Source: Amphibalanus amphitrite (lineage: Eukaryota; Arthropoda; Thecostraca; Balanomorpha; Balanidae). Taken from it: DNA of 64,000 nt. Below, in pieces: positions 1-12,400 of this stretch (within the stretch, counting starts at the first letter, position 1; each line of letters starts with the position of its first letter). Where the stretch lies: positions 62,001-126,000 of the forward strand of contig NW_024882991.1 in NCBI RefSeq assembly GCF_019059575.1. The letters are read 5' to 3'. Below the pieces are notes generated by a model that saw only the letters and a list, made by a program, of their open reading frames with translations, made no database searches and was not told the DNA's origin. The position numbers and the translations under genes are program-made.

Positions 1-3000
1 CTGTGACCTGATATGTCCCAGATGACCTCCAATTGAGCTCACTGATGACCCCCAAGTTGACCTCTGTGACCTGACGTGTCCCATATGACCTCTGCGACCT
101 CTAAGTGACCTCTCTGATGACCTTAAGCTGACCTCTGTGACCTGACGTGTCCCAGATGACCTCCGTGACCTCCAATTGAGCTCTGATGACTCCAAGCTGA
201 CCTCTGTGACCTGATATGTCCCACATGACCTCCAATTGAGCTATTTGATGATCCTAAGCTGACCTCTGTGACCTGACGTGTCCCAAATGACCCTCAGTTG
301 AGCTCTGTGATGACCCCAAGTTGACCTCTGTGACTTGACGTGTCCCATATGACCTCTGTGACATCAAGTGACCTCTCTGAAGTCTGATGGCTCCAAGCTG
401 ATCTCTGTGACCTGACATGTCCCAGATGACCTCCAATTGAGCTCTCTGATAGCCCCAAGCTGATCTCTGTGACCTGACATGTCCCATATGACCTCTGTGA
501 CCTTTAAGTGACCTCCCTCATGACCCCAAGTTGACCTGTGTGACCTGACGTGTCCCAGATGACCTCCGTGACCTCCAATTGAGCTCTGATGACTCCAAGC
601 TGATCTCTGTGACCTGATATGTCCCAGATGACCTCCAATTGAGTTCACTGATGACCTCCAAGTTGATCTCTGTGACCTGACATGTCCCATATGAACTCTG
701 CGACCTCTAAGTGATCTCTCTGATGACCTTAAGCTGACCTCTGTGACCTGACGTGTCCCAGATGACCTCCGTGACCTCCAATTGAGCTCTGATAACCCCA
801 AGTTGACCTCTGTGACCTGACATGTCCCATATGACCTCCACGACCTCTAAGTGACCTCTCTGATGACCCCAAGCTGACATGTGACCTGACGTGTCCAAGA
901 TGACCCCAATGACCTTCAATCGACCTCTGTGATGACCCCAAGTTGACCTTTTTGACCTGACGTGTCCCAGATGACCTCCGTGACCTCCAGTTTAGCTCTG
1001 ATAACTCCAAGCTGACCTCTGTGACCTGACGTGTCCCATATGACCTCTGTGACGTCTAAGTGACTTTTCTGATGACCCCAAGCTGACCTCTGTGACCTGA
1101 CGTGTCCCATATGACCTCTGTGACCTCTAAGTGACCTCTCTCATGACCCCAAGCTGACCTGTGTGACCTGACGTGTCCCAGATGACCTTCGTGACTTCCA
1201 ATTGAGCTCTGATGACTCCAAGCTGACCTCTGTGACCTGATATGTCCCAGATGACCTCCAATTGAGCTCACTGATGACCCCAAGCTGACCTCTGTGACCT
1301 GACGTGTTCCATTTGACCTCTGCGACCTCTAAGTGACCTCTCTGATGACCTCAAGTTGACCTCTGTGATTTGACGTGTCCCATATGACCTCTGTGACCTC
1401 AAGTGACCTCGCTGATGACTCCAAGCTGATCTGTGACCTGACATGTCCCAGATGACCTCTAATTGAGCTCTCTCATGACCCAAAGCTGACCTGTGTGACC
1501 TGACGTGTCCCAGATGACCTCCAATTGAGCTCACTGATAACCCCAAGTTGACCTCTGTGACCTGACATGTCCCATATGACCTCTGTGACCTTAAAGTGAC
1601 CTCCCTCATGACCCCAAGTTGACCCGTGTGACCTGACGTGTCCCAGATGACCTCCGTGACCTCCAATTGAGCTCTGATGACTCCAAGCTGATCTTTGTGA
1701 CCTGATATGTCCCAGATGACCTCCAATTGAGCTCACTGATGACCCCAAGTTGACCTCTGTGATCTGACGTGTCCCATATGACCTCTGCGACCTCTAAGTA
1801 ACCTCTCTGATGACCCCAAGTTGACCTCTGTGACCTGACATGTCCCATATGACCTCTGCGACCTCTAAGTGACCTCTCTCATGACCCCAAGCTGACCTGT
1901 GTGACCTGACGTGTCCCAGATGACCTCCGTGACCTCCTATTGAGCTCTGATGACTCGAAGCTGACCTCTGTGACCTGATATGTCCCAGATGACCTCCAAT
2001 TGAGCTCTTTGATGATCCTAAGCTGACCTCTGTGACCTGACGTGTCCCAAATGACCCTCAGTTGAGCTCTGTGATGACCCCAAGTTGACCTCTGTGACTT
2101 GACGTGTCCCATATGACCTCTGTGACACCAAGTGACCTCTCTGATGACCTCAAGCTGATTCTGTGACCTGACATGTCCCAGATGACCTCCAATTGAGCTC
2201 TTTGTTAACCCCAAGCTGACCTCTGTGACCTGACATGTCCCATATGACCTCTGTGACCTTTAAGTGACCTCCCTCATGACCCCAAGTTGACCCGTGTGAC
2301 CTGACGTGTCCCAGATGACCTCCGTGACCTCCAATTGAGCTCTGAGGACTCCAAGCTGATCTTTGTGACCTGATATGTCCCAGATGACCTCCAATTGAGC
2401 TCACTGATGACCCCAAGTTGACCTCTGTGACCTGACGTGTCCCATATGACCTCTGCGACCTCTAATTGACCTCTCTGATGACCCCAAGTTGACCTCTGTG
2501 ACCTGACATGTCCCATATGACCTCTGTGAACTCTAAGTGACCTCTCTCATGACCCCAAGCTGACCTGTGTGACCTGATATGTCCCAGATGACCTCCAATT
2601 GAGCTCACTGATGACCCCAAGTTGATCTTTGTGATCTGACATGTCCCATATGACCTCCACGACCTCTAAGTGACCTCTCTGATGACCCCAAGCTGACATG
2701 TGGCCTGACGTGTCCAAGATGACCCCCCATGACCTTCAATCGAGGTCTGTGATGACCCCAAGTTGACCTTTTTGACTTGACGTGTCCCAGATGACCTCCG
2801 TGACCTCTAATTGAGCTCTGTGATGACCCCAAGTTGACCTCTGTGACCTGACGTGTCCCGTGTGACCTCTGCGACCTCTAAGTGACCTCTCTGATGACCT
2901 TAAGCTGACCTCTGTGACCTGACGTCTCCCAGATGACCTCCGTGACCTCCAATTGAGCTCTGATGACTCCAAGCTGACCTCTGTGACCTGATATGTCCCA

Positions 3001-5055
3001 CATGACCTCCAATTGAGCTCACTGATAACCCCAAGTTAACCTCTGTGACCTGACGTGTCCCATATGACCTCTGCGACCTCTAAGTGACCTCTCTGTTGAC
3101 CTTAAGCTGACCTCTGTAACCTGACGTGTCCCAGATGACCTCCGTGACCTCCAATTGAGCTCTAATGACTCCAAGCTGACCTCTGTGACCTGATATGTCC
3201 CAGATGGCCTCCAATTGAGCTCACTGATGACCCCAAGTTGATCTTTGTGACCTGACATGTCCCATATGACCTCCACGACCTCTAAGTGACCTCTCTGATG
3301 ACCCCAAGCTGACATGTGGCCTGACGTGTCCAAGATGACCCCCCATGACCTTCAATCGAGGTCTGTGATGACCCCAAGTTGACCTTTTTGACCTGACGTG
3401 TCCCAGATGACCTCCGTGACCTCCAATTGAGCTCTGTGATGACCCCAAGTTGACCTCTGTGACCTGACGTGTCCCGTGTGACCTCTGCGACCTCTAAGTG
3501 ACCACTCTGATGACCTTAAGCTGACCTCTGTGACCTGACGTCTCCCAGATGACCTCCGTGACCTCCAATTGAGCTCACTGATGACCCCAAGTTGACCTCT
3601 GTGACCTGACGTGTCCCATATGACCTCTGCGACCTCTAAGTGACCTCTCTGATGACCCCAAGTTGACCTCTGTGACCTGACATGTCCCATATGACCTCTG
3701 TGATCTCTAAGTGACCTCTCTCATGACCCCAAGCTGACCTGTGTGACCTGACGTGTCCCAGATGACCTTCGTGACCTCCAATTGAGCTCTTATGACTCTA
3801 AGCTGACCTCTGTGACCTGACGTGCCCCAGATGACCCTTAATTGAGCTTTGTGATGACCCCAAGTTGACCTCTGTGACCTGACGTGTCCCGTATGACCTC
3901 TGCGACCTCTAAGTGACCTCTCTGATGACCCCAAGCTGACCTCTGTGACCTGACGTGTCCAAGATGACCCCCATGACCTTCAATCGAGCTCTGTGATGAC
4001 CCAAGTTGACCTCTGGGACTTGATATGTCCCAGATGACCTCCGTAACCTCCAATTGGGCTATTTGATGACATCAAGCTGACCTCTGTGACCAGACGTGTC
4101 CCAGAAGACCCCCAATTGAGCTCTGCGATGACCATTAAGTTGACCTTTGTGACCTGACGTGTCCCATATGACCTTTGTGACCTTTAAATGACCTCTCTGA
4201 TGACCCCAAGCTGACGTCCGTGACCTAACGTGTCCCAGATGACCCCCATGACCTTCAATCGAGCTCTGTGATGACCCAAGTTGACCTCTGCGACTTGACG
4301 TGTCCCAGATGACTTCTGTAACCTCCAATTGAGCTCTTTGATGATCCCAAGCTGACCTCTGTGACCTGACGTGTCCCAGAAGACCCCCAATTGAGCTCTG
4401 TGATGACCATAAATTGACCTCTGTGACCTGACGTGCCCCCAACTTGCCCTTTGTGACCGACCTGTCTCAGATTGCCTCCGTGGTCTCCAATTCAGCTCTA
4501 TGATGACCCCAACTTGACATCTGTGACCTGACGTGTCCCATATGACCTCTGTAACCTCTACGTGACCTTTCTGATCACTCCCAAGCTAACCTCTTTGAGC
4601 TGACGTGTCCCAGATGACCCCCATGATCTCCAACAGAGCTCTGTGATGACCCCAAGTTGACCTCTGTTACCTGACGTGTCCCTGATGACCTCCGTGACCT
4701 TTATTTGAGCTCTGATGACTCCAAGCTGACCTCTGTGGCCTGACATGTCCCAGATTAACTCCAATTGAGCTCTCTGCTACCCCCAAGTTGACCTCTGTGA
4801 CCTGACGTGTCCCAGATGACCCTCAATTGAGCTCTGTGATGACCCTAAGTTGACCTCTGTGACGTGACGTGCCCCAAAGTTGCCCTTTGTGACCGACGTG
4901 TCTCAGATTGCCTCCGTGGTCTCCAATTGAGTTCTGTGATGACCCCAAGTTGACCTCTGTGACTTGGCGTGTCCCATATGACCTCTGTGACCTCTAAGTG
5001 ACCTCTCTGATGACTCCAAGTTGACCTCTGTGACCTGACGTGTCCCAGATTACCC
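1..5055 (-). repeat. TGACC/GGTCA minisatellite, left arm of inverted duplication
   Basis: Degenerate tandem array built of phrases such as TGACCTCTGTGACCTGACG, TGTCCCAGATGACCTCC and CAATTGAGCTC, repeating roughly every 65-90 bases with mixed higher-order order. It is already in progress at base 1, so its left edge is outside the window. It is the reverse complement of the array at 9416-12780. Nearly every unit carries the hexamer TGACCT, often as two copies three bases apart. Open frames of 60-300 codons run through it on both strands because the repeat lacks stops. They translate to monotonous GHLGHVRSQRS-type peptides and are not considered genes. Confidence 0.95.
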
Positions 5056-5059
5056 CCAT

Positions 5060-5060
5060 G

Positions 5061-5152
<92 letters not shown>

Positions 5153-5155
5153 CTC
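5060..5155. repeat. (CT)n microsatellite at inner end of left array
   Basis: Almost pure CT dinucleotide tract, grading into TCTTTCTTTCTC at its right end. Its mirror is the (GA)n tract at 9374-9415 in the right arm, so it belongs to the inverted duplication. Confidence 0.95.
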
Positions 5156-5370
5156 TTCACGTGCCGGTGTCGCGGATCCTATAGGCAAATTTTGTACATA
5201 CCAATGTTGATCCCCAGTCTCTGACCGGACATGTATTTTTACTTCCCGCAGGATGCCGGCGGCGGCGACGACAGTGCGCCGGCGCACATCTCTATGGAGG
5301 TGGACACGGCGACCCGTGGGCGACCGCCGCTGCCGCGGTTTGCTACAGGTGGCCATGGCCACTAATCTGT
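5156..5370. repeat. Unique inner block of the left arm of the inverted duplication
   Basis: This 215-base non-tandem block, from TTCACGTGCCGGTGTCGCGG to CCACTAATCTGT, recurs as a near-identical reverse complement at 9159-9373. It contains a splice-acceptor-like sequence (CTTCCCGCAG at 5243-5252) followed by an open GC-rich stretch. The two copies therefore carry the same exon-like sequence in opposite directions. The few differences seen (for example CCATGGCC against CGATGGCC) show that the copies have diverged only slightly. Confidence 0.9.
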
Positions 5371-5972
5371 CACGAACTTCTGACAGTGAACGCCAGTCGG
5401 TTCTCGGATGTGAGGACGCGCCCGTCGAATCAAGTGACGGAGATGCACCGTGTGACAGTGTGCGTTTTCCGGGCGAGTTCGTTGCGCTGTGTGCCGGTCG
5501 TGCGCGGGACTGGTACCACCCGTCGTTCCACCAGTTATCAGTGCTGCAGCGCGCCGTGCGCGATCTCAGTGCCGCCGTCGAGGAGACTGTGCGCCGCGAG
5601 CTGCCGCCCGAGGACCGGCCGGCGCTGACCCGGCTGTAGCCGCTGGCTGACGGCGCGCTGTCGCTGCGTCCGCCGACCCTGCGCCGGCCGCGCCGGGAGG
5701 CCGAGCTGCTGACCCAGCTGCAGCAGCTGGCGGTGGCCCTGGACGGCGCCTGCCCCCTGGTGGCGGGTGGCAGCTGCGGGAGCCACGTGACGCCGTCTGC
5801 GCTCTCGGCAGCGCGCCACCTGGAGCCGCATGCAGACCGCGTTGCCAGAGCTGCGTCGTCTGACGTCGGGTCTGCTGCGACTGGTGACGCGCCAGAGGAC
5901 GCGCTGGTCACCGCCGCGAGCCCGGATCGAGACGGACACGGAGACAGTTCCGAACGGAGCCTCCCTCACCAG
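5253..5972 (+). pseudogene. Broken coding remnant of unknown gene with in-frame stop and frameshift
   Basis: After an acceptor-like CAG at 5250-5252, an open frame runs to a TAG at 5637-5639. The same frame then continues sensibly for about 40 more codons (leucine-rich, charged, helical-looking: AELLTQLQQLAVALDGACPL). Around 5780-5830 the protein-like signal moves to another frame (WSRMQTALPELRRLTSGLLR) and ends at a donor-like CACCAG/GTGGGT near 5972. One nonsense and at least one frameshift change in otherwise protein-like, GC3-rich sequence suggest a decayed exon. I do not recognise the family. The first 118 bases are duplicated in the right arm. It may be part of the same source gene as the SAM exon at 7148, but this is not shown. 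Confidence 0.45.
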
Positions 5973-6638
5973 GTGGGTCCTGCGGCGCCAATACTCGTCC
6001 GCAGGTGGGGCGAGATGGATAGGTATCTGAGCACTTGGGAGGGCAGTTGTCGGGTGATGACCCACGAGGTCACGCAAAGTAAGGGGAAGTAACATGAGTA
6101 TGCAAGTGAAACCGCTTGATTGCGATGACCTCATGTGACCTCACCTAACTTTCGTGTGACCTCCCCGACCGTAGGACAATGCGTGATCTTGTTTTTTTTT
6201 TTTTTTGCTCGGTTTTATTGAATGTTTTCACATGTGTAGACATCATACACTACAGTCCGGGATCTGTGCAAAAGCTTTTCAGCTTATTTGCTTATTTCAT
6301 GGCACCTCTCCCTCACACACTCACGACGTCACACGTCATTCACGACGAGAAAAAAAAACTTGTTTGACTTTGTGGGGCGTCGCCAGACTTATTATAGCTC
6401 ATCTGACCTCTACTGATTCTTTGTGATCTCATATGACCTCTAGAGACTTCGCATGACCACGTGAGCTTTCCTCAACCTCCTTTTATCTCGCTGAACTTTG
6501 AGTGGCTTCTCCCACCCTCGCCTGACTTCCTGTGACCTCGTAGGACCCGTCGTCTTCGTGTGACTACTTGTGACATTCGTTTGTTTTCCTGTGACCTATG
6601 CCGACTTTTGTGACCTCGCCTAGCTGTAACCTCGCTCC

Positions 6639-6787
6639 TGTCAGCTTCTGTCAGCTCCCGTAAGCTCCTTGCAGCTCCCGTAAGCTTCTTTCAGCTCCCG
6701 TAAGTTCCTTTCAGCTCCTGGCAGCTCACGATAGCTCATGACAGCTGCCGTAGGCTCCTGGCAGCTCCTGTCAGCTCCCGTAAGTTG
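6639..6787. repeat. CAGCTCCCGTAAGCTCCTT short minisatellite
   Basis: About seven degenerate copies of an approximately 19-20 base unit (CAGCTCCCGTAAGCTCCTT), with AGCTCCTGGCAGCTC variants in the middle. Flanking DNA at 6100-6640 is otherwise non-coding, with scattered TGACCTC words like those in the large array. Confidence 0.8.
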
Positions 6788-6970
6788 TATATCTGATCCC
6801 ACCCTGACCATATTCCTGCCCTCACTTTCTTTGACCGTCCATTGTTCGTCGGTCGCCAGGAGAGCTTGACGCTGCTGCGAGCACCACAGGGCTACTAGCG
6901 GTACGTCACGTGCTGCTGGTTTTCTAGAGACGGATGTTTGCTGATATTAGGCTGTTAAGACTGAGCCGTG

Positions 6971-7295
6971 ATGCAGTGGCCGGTGGGAGTGCCGGCGCCG
7001 GTCGTGGTGGACCTGACGCCCAGCGCTCCGCTTCGCGCTGCTACCACACAGGTAGGGTTCGGCACACCGACTCCCGATGGCTACGTGGACAGTGAAAATA
7101 TTGCAATGCTATGGTACAGGTAGAGTGACCGTTCCGTTCTTTGTCAGGTCTCTGAATGGAGCTGCGTTCCGGTGGGCGGCTGACTGCGCTCTCTCGGTCT
7201 GGCCCAGTACGCCGACGCGTTCGTCGCCCGCTCTGTGGATGGCGCCCGGCTTCTGGGGCTCACCGAACAGGCTATGGAAGACGAGCCTGACGTCG
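6971..7295 (+). pseudogene. SAM-domain gene fragment, two exons, stop at the conserved Trp
   Basis: A short exon-like stretch (about 6971-7051, ending at ACACAG/GTAGGG) is followed by an acceptor TTTGTCAG and a second exon at 7148-7295 ending at a GTGAGA donor. Exon 2 encodes the first half of a sterile alpha motif (SAM) domain: Trp at codon 4 (W-S), then LRSLGLAQYADAF and DGARLLGLTEQAMED. SAM domains place a second Trp eight residues after the first, in a W-L-x-x-L-G-L motif. Here that codon is TGA (7181-7183), so the domain cannot be translated through. No following exon completes the SAM helix 5 region nearby. The parent could be any of many SAM scaffold or adaptor proteins and I cannot name it. 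Confidence 0.6.
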
Positions 7296-7472
7296 GTGAG
7301 AGATTCACATTGCTAGCTGAGAAGGTGGATGTGACTCAAATTATTCAGTTCATAGCCTGATTTATTTAGCTTAATCTATTTGTATTAATCGTATTGCCAC
7401 CATTAACCTGACTCCTGACTCGTGATTGTGGTTGCCTCAGTTGTAGGCCTTAAGTGCACCGCATTTTGACAG

Positions 7473-7690
7473 GTCTCGACGTGGCGACCTCGGAGCCAGC
7501 GTGTTGGGTCTCGGCTTCCCGCCACTCACCGGCGGACCTTTCCGCTTCGTGGACCGCATCGGTCCCGCACAGCTAGTCAAGGACATGGAGCGCTTCGCCG
7601 TCGTCAATGGCGTCGGCTTCGAGCCGTGCCTGACCGTGCACTACCAGGCCGCTAGCGGCACCAAGTTCTGTTCGGCCGGGCCTCGTGTAA
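7473..7690 (+). pseudogene. HADHA: Isolated terminal exon of trifunctional enzyme alpha subunit (HADHA-like)
   Basis: An acceptor TTTTGACAG precedes a frame reading GDLGASVLGLGFPPLTGG then PFRFVD and about 35 further residues, ending near a KFC. This matches the very C-terminus of the mitochondrial trifunctional protein alpha subunit (long-chain enoyl-CoA hydratase / 3-hydroxyacyl-CoA dehydrogenase), where a GDIGAVFGLGFPP...GGPFRFVD segment lies about 60 residues before the end. The family normally ends in KFY-x followed by a stop. Here the frame runs past that point to a stop near 7836, so the normal stop is lost. No other HADHA exon (hydratase, Rossmann or earlier parts) lies in the window. 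It is therefore a gene fragment, either left by a rearrangement or captured by the surrounding inverted duplication. Confidence 0.7.
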
Positions 7691-7699
7691 TGCCCACAT

Positions 7700-9158
7700 G
7701 TGATGACCGAGTGTATACGCATGTGAAGCCGCTCCGCGTGTGTACCAGCGCTGGGCGTGTTCAGTTTCAAAGTAAATATAGAACCCTGGTGATCAAGCTA
7801 CAGCTTTTGACGAGAAATAGAGTGAGGTCATTTTGAAAGCGATCAGACGGTAGCGCCGCCGTTCTTTGGCACGCCTTAGCATGCATCTGTGCTACACTAA
7901 AAGTTTAGGCTCGTGTCTTTCAAGGTCAGCAGGGTGAGGGCACCAGGTACTTCAAGTGGCCTCGTCTCAGGTAGAGTTCTAATACTCGTTCTAATACTAC
8001 CAACACATCTAGTCAAGGAGCTGAGTTGAAATCGAGGGGATGGGGGGCTGTTCAGCCCCTTCACTGGGAGGTTCACGGTTCAGCCCCTCCCCCACCAGGC
8101 GCGAAAATCTAGGAGCCCCAGCGTGGAGTGAGATATAACCTTTTCGACGGCACGTGATCGGGCATTGCATCGAATGACACTGGGCGATTGAAAGATGTTT
8201 CAGCTCGCTTGTCAAGGCAAACATTTATTCACAACGAAAACAGACATAGGCACATGTGGATTGCTAATGGATAATGGATAATGGCAACGGGTAACACCCA
8301 GGTCGTGCACCGTTTGCTGGAGAGCCAGCGGCTGGTGCGTCCCGCGCGGGGTCGCCACGGACGCCGTTCGTCACCCAGACAGCCGGCGGACCGGCGGACC
8401 GGCCGGGACGCCTAACGACAGACACAACCACCCCTCATGGCTATGTAGCGGGGACGGGCTACCAGTGAGAGGTCACGGAAAGGTCAGCTCATAATGTGCA
8501 CGGCGTGACATACAGTGTTAATGTCATCCCGCGGTCGCCGGACAGTGAAAAATTGGACAATGACATTTCGCCGTCAAGACGAGCTCTACTGTCTACAAGA
8601 CACAAGTAGTCTACATACGCTCAGCGACGAGCGCAGGCCGCCGGAGGATCTCGACACGGTGCTGGCGCTGTGCGCGCGCCGCTTCCGCTCGTATATATTG
8701 TATTATCAGCTTTAGTATGTAGTATGCATTATCAGCATTTTTTTATATAGTATGTATTATTATTATATAGTATGTATTACCAGCTTTTTTTCCAAAGCTT
8801 CAGAGTTGTGTCGCCCTCGCCACCACCTCCACAGGCTCCGCCCGCGCCGCTGCCGCCCCATCTACTCGAGGAGCAGCGAGCGTAGGTACGCCGCGCGACT
8901 GCTGGAGGTGATCGAGAGCGAGAAGTGCGGCATTAGCGCCTACGCGGCATTATATACCACCAGCAGACAGGATTTGATCTCTAGCAGACAAGCTTCTATC
9001 GGTGCCCCGCGCCGTCTCTCAACAATCGTCCACAGCCGCGGCTCCTGTGCACTGAGACGCTGTCACGACCGCGTCGTATCGCTACTGGAAGCCAGCCCAC
9101 TGCCCGGTCTCTGCCGCGTCTCCGGCGGTTGGGACCTGTGCCGGGGGCGCCTCCTCCA
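7700..9158. other. Spacer of the inverted duplication with faint exon-like fragments
   Basis: No intact gene. Two short GC-rich stretches look exon-derived on the plus strand: 8618-8692 (LSDERRPPEDLDTVLALCAR) and about 8879-8960 (ERRYAARLLEVIESEKCGIS). Each is cut off by AT-rich DNA or lacks splice signals I trust. An AT-rich patch with repeated ATAGTATGTATTA lies at 8715-8780. A GGATAATGGATAATGG doublet lies at 8268-8285. The remainder shows nothing I can assign. Confidence 0.4.
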
Positions 9159-9373
9159 ACAGATTAGTGGCCATCGCCACCTGTAGCAAACCGCGGCAGC
9201 GGCGGTCGCCCACGGGTCGCCGTGTCCACCTCCATAGAGATGTGCGCCGGCGCACTGTCGTCGCCGCCGCCGGCATCCTAAGGGAAGGAAAAATACATGT
9301 CCGGTCAGAGACTGGGGATCAACACTGGTATGTACAAAATTTGCCGATAGGATCCGCGACACCGGCACGTGAA
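9159..9373. repeat. Unique inner block of the right arm of the inverted duplication
   Basis: Reverse complement of 5156-5370, beginning ACAGATTAGTGGCCATCGCC and ending CCGGCACGTGAAGAG. On the minus strand it again shows an acceptor-like CCTTCCCTTAG and then the same exon-like opening as the left copy. Sequence beyond the block (9061-9158) is unlike the left copy, which sets the inner boundary of the palindrome at about 9159. Confidence 0.9.
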
Positions 9374-9378
9374 GAGAA

Positions 9379-9415
<37 letters not shown>
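9374..9415. repeat. (GA)n microsatellite, mirror of the (CT)n tract
   Basis: AGAGAGAAAGAGAGAGAGAG run directly before ACATGGGGGTCATCTGGGAC. Its mirror is the 5060-5155 CT tract followed by the same boundary sequence in reverse. It is shorter than the left tract, as expected for independently slipping microsatellites. Confidence 0.95.
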
Positions 9416-12400
9416 CATGGGGGTCATCTGGGACACGTCAGGTCACAGAGGTCAACTTGGAGTCATCAGAGAGGTCACATAGAGGTCACAGAGGTCATAT
9501 GGGGCACGCCAAGTCACAGAGGTCAACTTGGGGTCATCACAGAACTCAATTGGAGACCACGGAGGCAATCTGAGACAAGTCGGTCACAAAGGGCAACTTG
9601 GGGGCACGTCAGGTCACAGAGGTCAACTTAGGGTCATCACAGAGCTCAATTGAGGGTCATCTGGGACACGTCAGGTCACAGAGGTCAACTTGGGGTCATC
9701 AGTGAGCTCAATTAGAGGTCATCTGGGACATATCAGGTCACAGAGGTCTGCTTGGAGTCATCAGAGCTCAATTGGAGGTCACGGAGGTCATCTGGGACAC
9801 GTCAGGTCACACAGGTCAGCTTGGGGTCATCAGAGAGGTCACTTAGAGGTCGTGGAGGTCATATGGGACATGTCAGGTCACAGAGGTCAACTTGGGGTTA
9901 TCAGAGAGCTCAATTGGAGGTCATCTGGGACACCTAAGGTCACAGAGGTCAGATTGGAGTCATCAGAGAGCTCAATTGGAGGTCACTGAGGTCATCTGGG
10001 ACACATTAGGTAACAGAGGTCAACTTGGGGTTATCACAGAGCTCTGTTGGAGATCATGGGGGTCATCTGGGACATGTCAAGTCACAGAGGTCAACTTGGT
10101 TCATCACAGAGCTCGATTGAAGGTCATGGGGGTCATTTTGGACACGTCAGGTCACAGAGGTCAGCTTGGGGTCATCAGAGAGTTCACTTAGAGGTCGCAG
10201 AGGTCATATGGGACACGTCAGGTCATAGAGGTCAACTTGGGGACATCAGCGAGCTCAATTGGAGGTCATCTGGGACATATCAGGTCACAGAGGTCAGCTT
10301 GGAGTCATCAGAGCTCAATTGGAGGTCACGGATGTCATCTGGGACACGTCAGGTCACACAGGTCAGCTTGGGGTCATGAGAGAGGTCACTTAGGTCATCT
10401 GGGACACGTCAGGTCACACAGGTCAACTTGGGGTCATGAGGGAGGTCACTTAGATGTCACAGAGGTCATATGGGTCATGTCAGGTCACAGAGGTCAGCTT
10501 GGGGTCATCAGAGAGGTCACTTAGAGGTCGCAGAGGTCATATGGGACACGTCAGGTCACAGAGGTCAACTTGGGGTCATCAGTGAGCTCAATTGGAGGTC
10601 TTCTGGGATATATCAGGTCACAGAGGTCAGCTTGGAGTCATCAGAGCTCATTTGAAGGTCACGGAGGTCATCTGGGACACGTCAGGTCACACAGGTCAGC
10701 TTGGAGTCATCAGAGAGGTCACTTAGAGGTCGCAGAGGTCATATGGGACACGTCAGGTCACAGAGGTCAACTTGGGGTCATCAGTGAGCTCAATTGGAGG
10801 TCTTCTGGGACATATCAGGTCACAGAGGCCAGCTGGGAGTCATCAGAGCTCATTTGAAGGTCACGGAGGTCATCTGGGACACGTCAGGTCACACAGGTCA
10901 GCTTGGAGTCATCAGAGAGGTCACTTAGAGGTCACAGAGGTCATATGGGACACGTCAAGTCACAGAGGTCAACTTGGGGTCATCACAGAGCTCAATTGAG
11001 GGCCATCTGGGACACGTCAGGTCACAGAGGTCAGCTTAGGATCATCAAAGAGCTCAATTAGAGGTTACGGAGGTCATCTCGGACAAATCAAGTCACAGAG
11101 GTCAACTTGGGTCATCATAGAGCTCGATTGAAGGTCATGGGGGTCATTTTGGACACGTCAGGTCACAGAGGTCAGCTTGGGGTCATCAGAGAGGTCACTT
11201 AGAGGTTGCAGAGGTCATATGGGACACGTCAGGACACAGAGGTCAACTTGGGGTCATCAGTGAGCTCAATTGGAGGTCATCTGGGACATATCAGGTCACA
11301 GAGGTCAGCTTGGAGTCATCAGAGCTCAATTGGAGGTCACAGAGGTCATCTGGGACACGTCAGGTCACACAGGTCAGCTTGGGGTCATGAGAGAGGTCAC
11401 TTAGAGATCACAGAGGTCATATGGGACATGTCAGGTCACAGAGGTCAACTTGGGGTTATCAGAGAGCTCAATTGGAGGTCATCTGGGACATGTCATGTCA
11501 CAGAGATCAGCTTGGAATATCCAGAGAGGTCACTTGAGGTCACAGAGGTCATATGGGACACGTCAACTCACAGAGGTCAACTTGGGCCTTGGGGTCATCA
11601 CAGAGCTCAATTGAGGGTCATCTGGGACACGTCAGGTCACAGAGGTCAGCTTAGGATCATCAAAGAGCTCAATTGGAGGTTAAGGAGGTTATCTCGGACA
11701 CATCAAGTCACAGAGGTCAACTTGGGTCATCACAGAGCTCGATTGAAGGTCATGGGGGTCATCTGGGACACGTCAGGTCACAGAGGTCAGCTTCGGGTCA
11801 TCAGAGAAGTCACTTAGAGGTCACAGAGGTCATATGGGACACGTCACGTCACAGAGGTCAGCTTGGAGTTATCAGAGTTAAACTGGAGGTCACGGAGGTC
11901 ATCTGGGACATGTCAGGTCAAAAAGGTCAGCTTGGGGTCATCATAGAGCTCGATTGAAGGTCATGGGGGTCATCTTGGACACGTCAGGTCACAGAGGTCA
12001 ACTTGGAGTCATCAGAGAGGTCACTTAGAAGTTAGAGGTCACAGAGGTCATATGGGACATGTCAGGTCACAGAGGTCAACTTGGGGTTATCAGAGAGCTC
12101 AATTGGTGGTCATCTGGGACACCTAAGGTCACAGAGGTCAGATTAGAGTCATCAGAGAGCTCAAGGGGAGGTTAAGGAGGTCATCTCAGACACATCAGGT
12201 AACAGAGGTCAACTTGGGGTCATCACAGAGCTCTGTTGGAGATCACGGGGGTCATCTGGGACACATCAGCTCACAGAGGTCAACTTATGGTCATCATAGA
12301 GGTCACATAGAGGTTACAGAGGTCATATGAGACACGTCAGGTCACAGATGTCAACTTGGGGTCATCACAGAGCTCAATTGGAGACCACTGAGGCAGCTGA

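Noticed and set aside
254..4764. Dozens of 60-150 codon frames in the left array on the minus strand
   Set aside because: They overlap in several frames, encode only the repeat (GHLGHVRSQRS), and arise because the unit lacks stops.
4994..5911. 305-codon minus-strand frame through the CT tract
   Set aside because: It runs across the microsatellite (an Arg-Glu repeat) and antisense to the more protein-like plus-strand remnant, with no domain.
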